Assembly (NCBI RefSeq): GCF_003402235.1
Contig: NZ_QEWO01000004.1
Coordinates: forward strand, 1-64,000
From: Parahaliea mediterranea
Lineage (GTDB): Bacteria > Pseudomonadota > Gammaproteobacteria > Pseudomonadales > Halieaceae
DNA: 64,000 nt
Direction of reading: 5' to 3'
Positions within the stretch are counted from its first letter, which is position 1. Each line of letters begins with the position of its first letter. A model generated the notes under the pieces. The model was given only the letters and a program-made list of their open reading frames with translations, searched no databases and was not told the DNA's origin. This document shows, one piece after another, positions 8,665-17,390 of this stretch. The translations under genes and the position numbers were made by a program.

Positions 8665-9873
8665 ATGACCGACACGACACTGGACTGGGTAGAGGTTCGC
8701 TCCCGGGTCAAAACCTTCCTCGAAGAAAAAATCTATCCCGCCGAGCCGGTGCTGCAGGGCAGTGATCGCACCGCAGCCAACCTCGCCATGGCAGACCTGA
8801 TAGAGCAGGCCAAGGCGGCAGGCTTATGGGCCCTGGGGCACCCGAAGGAGATTGGCGGCCAGGGCATGCCGTTTATGGAGTATGTCTACATCAACGAGGT
8901 GGTGGGCCGCTCGGAGTTTGCCCAGAAGGTGTTTGGCACCCTCAGCCACCAGGACTCCATCATGCTCAACGGCTACGCCAGCGAGAAATGGAAGGCCGAG
9001 TACCTGGCGCCCCTGGTGAACGGCGACATCTATCCCAGCTTCGCCATGACCGAACCGGATATCGCCTCCTCCGACCCCACCCAATTGCAGACACGGGCGG
9101 AGCTGGAAGACGGCCACTGGGTAATCAACGGCCGCAAGTGGTTCACCACCGGCGCCGACGAGGCCGCCTACACCACCATCATGTGCCGCACCGAACCCAA
9201 TGCACCACCGCACAAGGCCTTCAGCATGATCGTGGTGCCCACCAACGTGCGCGGCTACAACATCCTGCGCGACACGCCGGTGCTGGGCCTGAACACTGGC
9301 CACTTTGAGGTGGCCTACGACAACATCCGGGTGCCCGAGGATCACCTGCTGGGCCGGCGCGGCGAAGGCTTTCTGATCGCCCAGAAGCGCCTGGGCCCAG
9401 GCCGCATCTTCCACTGTATGCGCTGGCTGGGGCAGGCCCAGCGCGCCTTCGACCTGATGTGCGAACGCCTGCACGAACGCAGCGCCTTCGGCGGTTCCCT
9501 GGCCGACAAGCAGCTGATGCAGAAGCACGTCTTCGACAGCCTGTCGGAAATTTCCGCCTGCCGGCAGCTCACCCTGCAGGCGGCGCAGCGCATCGACAGT
9601 GGCGACCCGGCCCGGGTCGAAATTGGCGTGATCAAGGTGGTGGGCGCGCAGATGCTGCACAACGTTATCGACCGCGCCATCCAGGTGTTTGGCGCCAAGG
9701 GCCTGACCGATGACACCCCTCTGTCGCGCATGTATCGCCACGCCCGCGAGGGCCGCATCTACGACGGGCCCGACGAGGTGCATGTGCAGTCCGTCGCGCG
9801 CCAGATTCTAAAGCGGTACACCGAAGGCGGCCCGGGCTGGGACTTTGGCGAACGCGACAGCGAACTGGTCTGA
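8665..9873 (+). CDS. Acyl-CoA dehydrogenase, ACAD10/11 and LvaC type
   Basis: Of 402 residues, AMTEPDIASSDPTQL near 127-141, the WFTTGADEAAY segment and the C-terminal YDGPDEVHVQSVARQIL are typical of the subfamily related to the dehydrogenase half of human ACAD10/ACAD11 and to LvaC of Pseudomonas levulinate catabolism. In those systems the enzyme acts on a 4-phosphoacyl-CoA made by a partner kinase. Here the kinase (9883) and the small DUF6285 protein (10895) follow directly. The ATG at 8665 is chosen because an AGGA site lies about 8 bases before it; the frame stays open upstream to 8521, but that stretch overlaps the operator region. Likely role: C-C unsaturation/elimination of hydroxyacyl-CoA derivatives (inference from family and neighbours). 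Confidence 0.87.
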   Translation: MTDTTLDWVEVRSRVKTFLEEKIYPAEPVLQGSDRTAANLAMADLIEQAKAAGLWALGHPKEIGGQGMPFMEYVYINEVVGRSEFAQKVFGTLSHQDSIMLNGYASEKWKAEYLAPLVNGDIYPSFAMTEPDIASSDPTQLQTRAELEDGHWVINGRKWFTTGADEAAYTTIMCRTEPNAPPHKAFSMIVVPTNVRGYNILRDTPVLGLNTGHFEVAYDNIRVPEDHLLGRRGEGFLIAQKRLGPGRIFHCMRWLGQAQRAFDLMCERLHERSAFGGSLADKQLMQKHVFDSLSEISACRQLTLQAAQRIDSGDPARVEIGVIKVVGAQMLHNVIDRAIQVFGAKGLTDDTPLSRMYRHAREGRIYDGPDEVHVQSVARQILKRYTEGGPGWDFGERDSELV

Positions 9874-9882
9874 CGCCAAACA

Positions 9883-10875
9883 ATGGACAAAGCAACCGTA
9901 CAGCAGCGACTCACCGGCGCCCTTGCCCGCAGTATCAGCGGCGACTACCACATCGACAGCCTGCGCCTGTTGACCGGTGGCTCCGCCGCCCAGACCTGGC
10001 GCTTCACCCTGCATCAGGGCGACGGCGCGGAGGATTTCATCCTGCGCCTGGCCCACGGCGGCGAGCCCTTCGAAATGGGCATCGACAAGCGCATGGAAGC
10101 CATCGTGCAATCCCACGCGGTAGCCCACGGCGTACTGGCACCGCAGATCATTCTGGTGATTGAGCCCGAGGACCAGTTGGGGGAAGGCTTTGTGATGAAA
10201 CGGGTGGAGGGCGAGACCATCCCCCAGAAGATCCTGCGCCAGGAGCGGTTCGCCGCCGCCCGCGCGGGCATGGCCCGCCAGAGCGGCCAGTTGCTGGCCG
10301 ACATCCACCGGGTGCCGGTGACGGCACTGGACTTTCTGCCGGACCTCAGCGTCGAGCCGCAACTGGCGGCGCTGGAGCGCTTTTACGCCGGCTTTGGCGA
10401 AGCCGTGCCCCTGTTCGACTACACTTTTCGCTGGCTGCAGCAAAACCGGCCCGCTGCCACACGTAAAACCCTGGTGCACGCCGACTTTCGCAACGGCAAC
10501 CTGATGGTGGACGAGAGCGGCATTGTCTCCATTCTCGACTGGGAGCTGGCCCACCTGGGCGACCCGATGGAAGACCTCGGCTGGCTGTGCGTGAATTCCT
10601 GGCGCTTTGGCAACCGCTCACTGCCGGTAGGAGGCTTTGGCACCCGCGAGGATCTCTACCGCGGCTACCGCGAAACCGGCGGTGAACTGGACGAGGATGC
10701 GGTGTTCTTCTGGGAAGTGCTGGGCGTGCTGAAGTGGGGGCTGATCTGCCTCTACCAGACCGGCGTGCACCTGAAGGGCATCGACCGCTCGGTGAACCGC
10801 GCCGCCATCGGCCGCCGCGTTTCCGAGACGGAAATCGACCTGTTGTCCCTGCTCAGCGATGCGCGGGCGCGCTGA
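9883..10875 (+). CDS. APH-family kinase, LvaA-like, for hydroxyacyl-CoA
   Basis: A protein-kinase-like fold of the aminoglycoside phosphotransferase family, 330 residues. Visible parts are a glycine-rich loop LTGGSAAQTW (30-39), the catalytic loop HADFRNGN (199-206) and the metal-binding ILDWE (217-221). In this genomic setting, after an ACAD10/11-type dehydrogenase and before DUF6285, the best match is LvaA, which phosphorylates 4-hydroxyvaleryl-CoA, and the kinase half of ACAD10/11. It starts 9 bp after the dehydrogenase stop in the same operon. An antibiotic-resistance role is unlikely because the context is acyl-CoA metabolism. The true substrate is unknown. Confidence 0.88.
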   Translation: MDKATVQQRLTGALARSISGDYHIDSLRLLTGGSAAQTWRFTLHQGDGAEDFILRLAHGGEPFEMGIDKRMEAIVQSHAVAHGVLAPQIILVIEPEDQLGEGFVMKRVEGETIPQKILRQERFAAARAGMARQSGQLLADIHRVPVTALDFLPDLSVEPQLAALERFYAGFGEAVPLFDYTFRWLQQNRPAATRKTLVHADFRNGNLMVDESGIVSILDWELAHLGDPMEDLGWLCVNSWRFGNRSLPVGGFGTREDLYRGYRETGGELDEDAVFFWEVLGVLKWGLICLYQTGVHLKGIDRSVNRAAIGRRVSETEIDLLSLLSDARAR

Positions 10876-10894
10876 GCCCCACTGGAGATTCATC

Positions 10895-11290
10895 ATGCCC
10901 ACTAATCGACCGGATAGCAGCGAACTGATTGCCAGCGTACGGGAAATGCTGGAAACGCAGTTCCTGCCGAATCTCGACGACAAGAACCTGATCTACCAGA
11001 GCCGGGTGGCCATCAATATCCTGAATATCGTCGGCCGCGAACTGGCGAATGGCTCGGCCATGACCGGCGCCGAACAACAGCGGCTGGCGGCGCTGCTGGA
11101 TCAGGCGGGCGATGCCGACTCACTCAATGCCGCGCTGATAGCACGTATCCGGGCCGGCGACTACGACCAGGGCCCGGAGGCGCTGATGGCGCACTTCCTG
11201 GCGACCACGCTGGACAAAATCGCCATCGACAACCCGGGCTACTCGACCTATCGCGAGTATCAGCAGAGCGGGCAATTCAACAATTACTGA
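10895..11290 (+). CDS. DUF6285-like small protein, LvaB-like partner of the kinase
   Basis: A 131-residue soluble, largely helical protein. The N-terminal NRPDSSELIASVREMLE and the LIYQSRVAINILNIVGREL segment are typical of the DUF6285-type proteins found next to APH kinases in acyl-CoA operons. In Pseudomonas putida the small protein LvaB is needed with LvaA for 4-hydroxyacyl-CoA phosphorylation; this gene has the matching size and position. The ATG at 10895 is preferred over an in-frame GTG at 10859, because CTGGAGA lies just upstream and the longer form would overlap the kinase gene. Confidence 0.75.
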   Translation: MPTNRPDSSELIASVREMLETQFLPNLDDKNLIYQSRVAINILNIVGRELANGSAMTGAEQQRLAALLDQAGDADSLNAALIARIRAGDYDQGPEALMAHFLATTLDKIAIDNPGYSTYREYQQSGQFNNY

Positions 11291-11318
11291 GCACGGCGGC
11301 ATACCACGGAACCTCGCT

Positions 11319-11882
11319 ATGACATCACATCAACCCGGCTACGACCGCACCGCCCGCCTGTTGCACTGGTCGTCGGCGCTGTGCTTTCTGATCGCCCTGG
11401 GCATCGGGCTGTACTTCGGCACTCTCGACTACCGCAACAACAAAGCCGACTACGCCAAGTTCGGCGAGGTCATCTACTGGCACAAAACCTTCGGCACACT
11501 GGTGTTCGCGCTGGTGTTCTATCGCCTCTATCACCGCTTTCGCCACCCGCCGCCCGCATTGCCTGCCAGTATGCCCGGCTGGATGCGCAGCGCCTCTCAC
11601 CTCAGCCACTGGAGCCTGTACGGGTTGATTGTGGTACTGGGGCTTTCCGGCCTGGTCGGCTCGGACATTGGCAACTATCCGGTGAAACTCTTCGAACTGT
11701 GGTATCTGCCACAGTTCGCCGGGGAGAATCGCCCTCTGGCAGACAGCATACTCAGGGTTCACATCTGGCTGGGCAATACTGCTGCCATACTGGTGGCCAT
11801 CCATATCGGTGCCAGCCTGTACCACCACTGGATCGTCAAAGACGACGTGCTGCGGCGCATGTGGGCAGGCCCAGGGCGCTAA
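11319..11882 (+). CDS. Cytochrome b561 family protein
   Basis: A 187-residue membrane protein with four hydrophobic segments and the paired histidines of bacterial di-heme b561 proteins (ARLLHWSSA near 16, WHKTFGTL near 54, HLSHWSLYGL near 94 and RVHIWLGNTAAILVAIHIGA near 144-163). Such proteins shuttle electrons between quinol and soluble or periplasmic partners. It lies 28 bp after the DUF6285 gene on the same strand and probably shares the transcript. Its link to acyl-CoA oxidation is not obvious; it may dispose of electrons or serve as an independent redox gene. Confidence 0.87.
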   Translation: MTSHQPGYDRTARLLHWSSALCFLIALGIGLYFGTLDYRNNKADYAKFGEVIYWHKTFGTLVFALVFYRLYHRFRHPPPALPASMPGWMRSASHLSHWSLYGLIVVLGLSGLVGSDIGNYPVKLFELWYLPQFAGENRPLADSILRVHIWLGNTAAILVAIHIGASLYHHWIVKDDVLRRMWAGPGR

Positions 11883-11982
11883 CGCATGCCGATTGGATGA
11901 TATAAACCGCTGCAGGCTCCTGGCCCTGCTATCACACAGCCAATTCGAACAGACACTCATTCCTCACACAAAGGACAATGTT

Positions 11983-12762
<780 letters not shown>

Positions 12763-12803
12763 GCGCCAATCACCAGCTCACCTCTATTTCAGGACACCAA
12801 CCT

Positions 12804-13952
12804 ATGGGCCCACTGCAGGGATTCAGAATTATCGAGCTGGCGGGTATTGGCCCCGGCCCCTTCTGCGGCATGCTGCTGTCGGACCTGGGCGCGGAAGTCA
12901 TCAGCATCGAGCGCCCCACCCGCCATACCGGCAAACGCGATGACGCCGTGTGCATGCGCAACCGTCGCTCGCTGTGCGTGGACCTGAAAAAGCCGGAGGG
13001 CGTGGAACTAGTGCTGGATTTGTGCAGCGGCGCCGATGCCCTGTACGAGGGCTTTCGACCGGGAGTGGCAGAACGACTGGGCCTTGGGCCAGAGCCCTGC
13101 ATGGCGCGCAACCCGGGCCTGGTCTACGGCCGTATCACCGGCTGGGGGCAGAGCGGCCCCCTGGCCCAGAGTGCTGGCCACGACATCAACTACATTGCCC
13201 TGTCCGGCGCCCTGCACGCCATTGGCCGGGCCGGTGAGCCGCCCCTGCCGCCCCTCAACCTGGCGGGGGACTACGGCGGTGGCGGCCTGTTCCTGGCGCT
13301 GGGCATACTGAGCGCGCTATTGGAAAAAAGCCGCTCCGGCCAGGGTCAGGTGGTGGACGCGTCCATGGTGGAAGGCTCCGCCGCGCTGATGGCCGTGTTC
13401 TACGGTCTGCACGGCATGGGCCGGCACAGTACCGAGCGCGGCAGCAACCTGCTCGATACCGGCGCGCCCTTCTACGAAGTCTACGAAACGCGTACCGAAG
13501 CCACCCAGGAGCCCCAGTACATTGCCATCGGCCCACTGGAACCGCAGTTCTACGAATTGCTCATCAAGGCCATCGGCGCCGACGAAACGCAGTTCTTCCC
13601 CCAGCACGACACCCAGGCCTGGGGCGACCGCAAAGCCCGGCTGGCGGCCATCTTTCGCCAGCGTAGTCGCGACCAATGGTGCCAGCTGCTGGAGGGCACC
13701 GATGCCTGCTTCGCCCCGGTACTGTCTCTCACCGAGGCCCCCGACCATCCACACAATATCGCCCGGGGCAGCTTTATTACCGTCGACGGCATTGTGCAGC
13801 CGGCGCCGGCACCAAAGTTCAGCCGCAGCCAGCCGGCCACGCCGCGCGCCTCAGCGGCGCCGGGCAGCGATACCGATGCCCTGCTGGCGGAGCTGGGCTA
13901 CTCGGCGGAAAAATCCGCCGCGTTAAGGGCAGCCGGGGCCATCCCGGGCTGA
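12804..13952 (+). CDS. Alpha-methylacyl-CoA racemase (CaiB/BaiF family III)
   Basis: Interconverts 2R- and 2S-methylacyl-CoA so that branched chains (pristanoyl-, sterol side-chain or bile-acid-type CoA) can enter beta-oxidation. The 382 residues show IELAGIGPGPFCGMLLSDLG at the start, His126 and Asp156 in GHDINYIAL and GDYGGGG, and Glu246 in PLEPQFY. These correspond to the catalytic His, Asp and Glu of mycobacterial MCR. CaiB-type transferases lack this combination. AGGACA lies upstream of the ATG at 12804. It ends the plus-strand operon; the next gene is convergent and 12 bp away. Confidence 0.88.
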   Translation: MGPLQGFRIIELAGIGPGPFCGMLLSDLGAEVISIERPTRHTGKRDDAVCMRNRRSLCVDLKKPEGVELVLDLCSGADALYEGFRPGVAERLGLGPEPCMARNPGLVYGRITGWGQSGPLAQSAGHDINYIALSGALHAIGRAGEPPLPPLNLAGDYGGGGLFLALGILSALLEKSRSGQGQVVDASMVEGSAALMAVFYGLHGMGRHSTERGSNLLDTGAPFYEVYETRTEATQEPQYIAIGPLEPQFYELLIKAIGADETQFFPQHDTQAWGDRKARLAAIFRQRSRDQWCQLLEGTDACFAPVLSLTEAPDHPHNIARGSFITVDGIVQPAPAPKFSRSQPATPRASAAPGSDTDALLAELGYSAEKSAALRAAGAIPG

Positions 13953-13964
13953 CGCGACAAACGA

Positions 13965-14846
13965 CTAAGCACGCCACAACGCCGCCCGCCGGGCGGAAAA
14001 TTCACTGAAACAGGTGGGCTCGCGCCCCAGCAACTGGCGCAGTGTCGCGGCGGGGCCGACACCGCCATCCGCCGCCAGGAAGCGATCCAGGCTGGCGAAC
14101 ACGTCCACTTCCCAGTCTGGCAGCCCCGCCCGCTGGTAGCCGGCACGGGCCCTGGCTTCTGAAATTGGCCGGTATTCGATGGCCCGGCCACTGGCGGCGC
14201 CGATAATTGCCACGGCCTGCCCATTGTCCAGCGCCTCGGGGCCGTGTAGGTCCAGCACGGTATTTGAGTAAGCTGCGGGTGATAGCAGGACTGTGGCAGC
14301 GGCGCGACCGATGCCCTCGGTGTCGATGAAGCAGCTGCGCCCTGCCCCCTGGGCCAGTGCCAATCGCCCGCGCAGCAGCATTGGCCGGTAGAGGCCGGCG
14401 AAGTTCTGCATGAAGCTGTTGCAGCGCAAAATGCAGTAGTCGATACCACTGCCGATGAGTTCGGCATCCACCGCGCCCTGCCAACGGCCCATGGCAGATG
14501 CGGAGTCCAGCCCCGCCGCCAGGCCCGACAAGCGCACAATGAAACCCACCCCCTGCTGGCGCGCCGCCTCTACAAAGCGGGCGCCGCGCTCCACCATCGC
14601 CGCGCCAAAGGGCACCATCAGAAAGGCGCGGTCCACCCCTTCCAGCGCACGCAGCAGTGCATCACTGTCATCCAGCGGCGCGCAGCGCAAGTCGCAGCCA
14701 GCCGGCAGCGCCCGGCTGCCGGAATGGGCGGCAATCACACGCACTTCCGCCCGGTTGACGCTGTCATCCAGCAGGCCCGCCAGCACCGCAGAGCCCACCT
14801 GCCCCCGCGCGCCCATCACCAGTAAGGTCGGTGCTGCCGCCATCAT
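13965..14846 (-). CDS. NmrA-like NAD(P)-binding protein
   Basis: A 293-residue atypical short-chain dehydrogenase with an N-terminal nucleotide-binding loop VMGARGQVGSAV and an NmrA/QOR2-type pattern (FIVRLSGLAAG, DYCILRCNSFMQNFAGLYRP). Such proteins bind NAD(P) as quinone reductases or redox sensors; the catalytic Tyr-Lys pair of classical SDRs is not evident. It is the last gene of a minus-strand set (enolase, GntR, hydroxyacid dehydrogenase, AEC transporter, this gene), 4 bp after the AEC gene. Function in that pathway is unknown. Confidence 0.78.
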   Translation of the reverse strand: MMAAAPTLLVMGARGQVGSAVLAGLLDDSVNRAEVRVIAAHSGSRALPAGCDLRCAPLDDSDALLRALEGVDRAFLMVPFGAAMVERGARFVEAARQQGVGFIVRLSGLAAGLDSASAMGRWQGAVDAELIGSGIDYCILRCNSFMQNFAGLYRPMLLRGRLALAQGAGRSCFIDTEGIGRAAATVLLSPAAYSNTVLDLHGPEALDNGQAVAIIGAASGRAIEYRPISEARARAGYQRAGLPDWEVDVFASLDRFLAADGGVGPAATLRQLLGREPTCFSEFSARRAALWRA

Positions 14847-14850
14847 CGCC

Positions 14851-15747
14851 TCACCCCGTCAGTACAAAACGCAACAGCAGTGGCAGCGTGAGGAAAGACA
14901 GCAGCGTAGAAAGCACCACCATGCCGGCGGTGTCCTGGGGAGACTGCCGGTAACGGATGGCCAGCAGGTAATTGAAGACTGCCACCGGCATTGCCGCCTG
15001 CAGCAGCACCACGCCGCGCTCGGTGCCTTCCAGGCCGTAGAGGTTGACCACAGCCAGCCCCAATGCAAAGCCACCGCCCAAGCGCAGGCCCGATACCAGC
15101 AGGGCCCGCGGCAGGTTGCCCACCCGCAGCTGGGCCAGCGAGACACCCAGGGTCATCAGCATCAGGGGAATGGTCACACCGCCCATGAGGTTGAGGGTGT
15201 TGGCTGCCCATGCAGGCAGCTTGAAACCGAGTACCAGGCTGGTGACGGCGAATGCCGCGGCGTACAGGATGGGCTGGCGCAGCAGTTCCAGCAGGCGCTT
15301 GCGTGCCCCGCCAGAGGACTCATCGACAATCAGTATGCCAAGGCTGAACTGGCTGACGGTCATCGCCATGAAGATGCCAAGCCCGAGCGCCAGGCCGGTG
15401 TCGCCAAAGGCAAACATGCACAGTGAAAGCCCCATGTTGCCGTTGTTGGGAAACAGCAGGGGCGGCAGGTAAACGCGAACATCCAGCTGCAAAAGGCGCA
15501 CCAGCACACCACCGACGACCAGCATGGCACCCATTACCGACAGTGCCGCCAGCACCACCCGAGCGAGATCGCCAGGCTGCACGGTGGCCCTGTCCAGCGC
15601 CGCAATAAACAGGCAGGGCGCCGCCACATTCATGATCAGGCGGGTGATGAACTGCGAAGGAAAGTCACTGCCGCTGCGCGCCCAGCCGTAACCCACCGCG
15701 GCCAGGCCGAATACCGGGGCGACAATGGCGAAGATATCCAGCAGCAT
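14851..15747 (-). CDS. AEC family transporter
   Basis: A 298-residue integral membrane protein with about ten hydrophobic segments and an inverted two-part layout typical of the auxin efflux carrier family. In bacteria these move malonate, malate and related carboxylates. FPNNGNMGLSLCMFAFGDTG in the first half is a recognisable AEC signature (P-x-N-x-G-N-x-G). It lies between a D-2-hydroxyacid dehydrogenase gene and an NmrA-like gene, so import or export of a small hydroxy acid is a fair inference. Confidence 0.87.
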   Translation of the reverse strand: MLLDIFAIVAPVFGLAAVGYGWARSGSDFPSQFITRLIMNVAAPCLFIAALDRATVQPGDLARVVLAALSVMGAMLVVGGVLVRLLQLDVRVYLPPLLFPNNGNMGLSLCMFAFGDTGLALGLGIFMAMTVSQFSLGILIVDESSGGARKRLLELLRQPILYAAAFAVTSLVLGFKLPAWAANTLNLMGGVTIPLMLMTLGVSLAQLRVGNLPRALLVSGLRLGGGFALGLAVVNLYGLEGTERGVVLLQAAMPVAVFNYLLAIRYRQSPQDTAGMVVLSTLLSFLTLPLLLRFVLTG

Positions 15748-15761
15748 GCCCAGCGACCTGT

Positions 15762-16703
15762 TCAGGCCACGCGAAACTCAAGCTCGCCACCGGCCACGGC
15801 GGCCAATGTGTTGCGCGCGGCGATCGACAGGCTGCGGGAGAGGGTCTCGTTGGTGAGCCAGGCCAGGTGGGGGGCAACCACCACGTTGTCCAGCGCCAGC
15901 AGGGGATGATCCGCGGCGACGGGTTCCTCGGCAAACACATCCAGCCCCGCCGCCGCCAGATGGCCACTGCCCAGGGCCGCCAGCAGTGCCGCTTCATCCA
16001 CCAGGGCACCGCGAGCGGTGTTGACCAGCACGGCCCCCGCCTTCATGCGGGCGATACGCTCGGCATTGAGTAGTTGCGCCGATGCATCCGTCAGGGGCAA
16101 ATGCAGCGACACGACATCGGCACGCGCCAGCAGCTGGTCAAGGCTGACACAGGGCCAGGGCACGTCCTTGGGCGAGCGGGCGGTGTAGATGACATCGGCC
16201 CCCAGGGCCTGCAGCACCGGCGCCAGCCGACGGGGCACTTCGCCAAAACCCACCAGGCCCACAGTGCGCCCAGCCAGCTCGCCAAAACCCTCAAGGTATT
16301 GCGGCGCCACCGACCAGGCGCCACTGCGGCAGGCCCTATCCAGGCGCACCTGCTGGCGCAGGGCAGACAGCATCAACAGCAGGGCCATCTCCGCCACCGC
16401 CTGGCTGTTGGTGCCGGGCATATTGCAAACGGCAATGCCCCGCTGCTGCGCTGCCGCCAAGTCGATGGTGTTTACTCCCACGCCGATTTTCTGTACCAGA
16501 GCAAGGCGCGGCGCGGCGGCCATCATCTGCGCCGTCACTGGCTGCAATACATGCCAGATGGCCTGCACATCGGCCAGCAGCGCATCCGGTGGCGCGCCGG
16601 CGCTCTCGGGATGCACCAGCACCTCGATGTCCTGCTGGCGAAAGCGGGCCAGTTCGGCCCGCAGGCGGGGCCCGGCATCGTACTGAAACAGTACACGCAT
16701 CAT
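15762..16703 (-). CDS. D-2-hydroxyacid dehydrogenase family protein
   Basis: NAD(P)-dependent oxidoreductase of 313 residues that interconverts 2-oxo acids and D-2-hydroxy acids. Catalytic residues are present as Arg231 (NTARGALVD), Glu260 (FAEEPV) and His279 (APHLAW). The nucleotide loop is GFGEVP at 152-157, where the third glycine of GxGxxG is replaced by Pro157. This is unusual and may alter cofactor choice or activity. The gene sits 3 bp after the GntR gene and 14 bp before the AEC transporter, within one operon. The physiological substrate is unknown; phosphonate, glyoxylate or glycerate-type acids are all possible. Confidence 0.85.
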   Translation of the reverse strand: MMRVLFQYDAGPRLRAELARFRQQDIEVLVHPESAGAPPDALLADVQAIWHVLQPVTAQMMAAAPRLALVQKIGVGVNTIDLAAAQQRGIAVCNMPGTNSQAVAEMALLLMLSALRQQVRLDRACRSGAWSVAPQYLEGFGELAGRTVGLVGFGEVPRRLAPVLQALGADVIYTARSPKDVPWPCVSLDQLLARADVVSLHLPLTDASAQLLNAERIARMKAGAVLVNTARGALVDEAALLAALGSGHLAAAGLDVFAEEPVAADHPLLALDNVVVAPHLAWLTNETLSRSLSIAARNTLAAVAGGELEFRVA

Positions 16704-16706
16704 GAT

Positions 16707-17390
16707 CTAGCGCTCCAGTACGGCGCGGGTAAAGTCGTGGATGTAGTCCATATGGGCCTCCGATGCAGCGCTGGCGGCGGCGCCATCTGCCGCCGCCACG
16801 GCCCGGGCTATCGCGGCATGCAGCGCCGCCACCCGGGGCAGGTCTTGTTCGCGCCGGTAATAGTAGTGCCAGAAGCGCCGCGACAGGCCGTGCAGTTGAC
16901 GCAGCATGGTAGCGGCAAATTCATTGTCGGCGGCGGCAATCAGGGATTCGTCGAGTTCATGATCCAGATGCAGGAAGGCCAGGTAATCGCGCTCGTCGCC
17001 GGCCAAATCGAGCGCATCGGCCAACGCTGCAAACTGGGTAAGCTGTTCGCGGCTGGCGCGCCGCGCTGCCATGCCGGCAACGTTCACTTCCAGCAAACGC
17101 CGCACTTCCAGCAGGCGCAACTGCTTGCCAATGTCGATCTCCGCCACCCGGATACCGCGCCGGGGCATGATCTCCACCAGGTGCTCGCCCGCCAGGCGCT
17201 GCAGTGCTTCTCGCACGGGCGTACGGCCAAGGCCCAGCTCCAGGGCCAGCTCGGCCTCCGACAGCAGGGCCCCTGGCGCCAGCGCCATGGTGACGATTTT
17301 TTCTTCCAGCCGGCGGTAGGCGATTTCGGTTTTCGACAACCGGGCGGCATCGGTTACGGCGTTATCGGCCAAAGGGCGCGCCTCCTGCAT
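16707..17390 (-). CDS. GntR family regulator (FadR/FCD subfamily)
   Basis: An N-terminal winged helix (AYRRLEEKIVTMALAPGALL, then LGRTPVREALQRLAGE) is followed by an FCD ligand domain with metal-type histidines (LDHELDESLIAAADN, and HAAIARAV near the C terminus). These regulators usually repress the operon they sit in and respond to a carboxylic acid. The start at 17390 gives 227 residues and overlaps the enolase 3' end by 29 bases; an earlier ATG at 17435 would add 15 residues. Neither has a strong ribosome site. A TGATATATCA palindrome at 19827 is a candidate target. Confidence 0.85.
   Translation of the reverse strand: MQEARPLADNAVTDAARLSKTEIAYRRLEEKIVTMALAPGALLSEAELALELGLGRTPVREALQRLAGEHLVEIMPRRGIRVAEIDIGKQLRLLEVRRLLEVNVAGMAARRASREQLTQFAALADALDLAGDERDYLAFLHLDHELDESLIAAADNEFAATMLRQLHGLSRRFWHYYYRREQDLPRVAALHAAIARAVAAADGAAASAASEAHMDYIHDFTRAVLER

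Noticed and set aside
9883-10875. Aminoglycoside resistance gene
   Set aside because: The fold matches APH, but the operon context and DUF6285 partner point to acyl-CoA metabolism.
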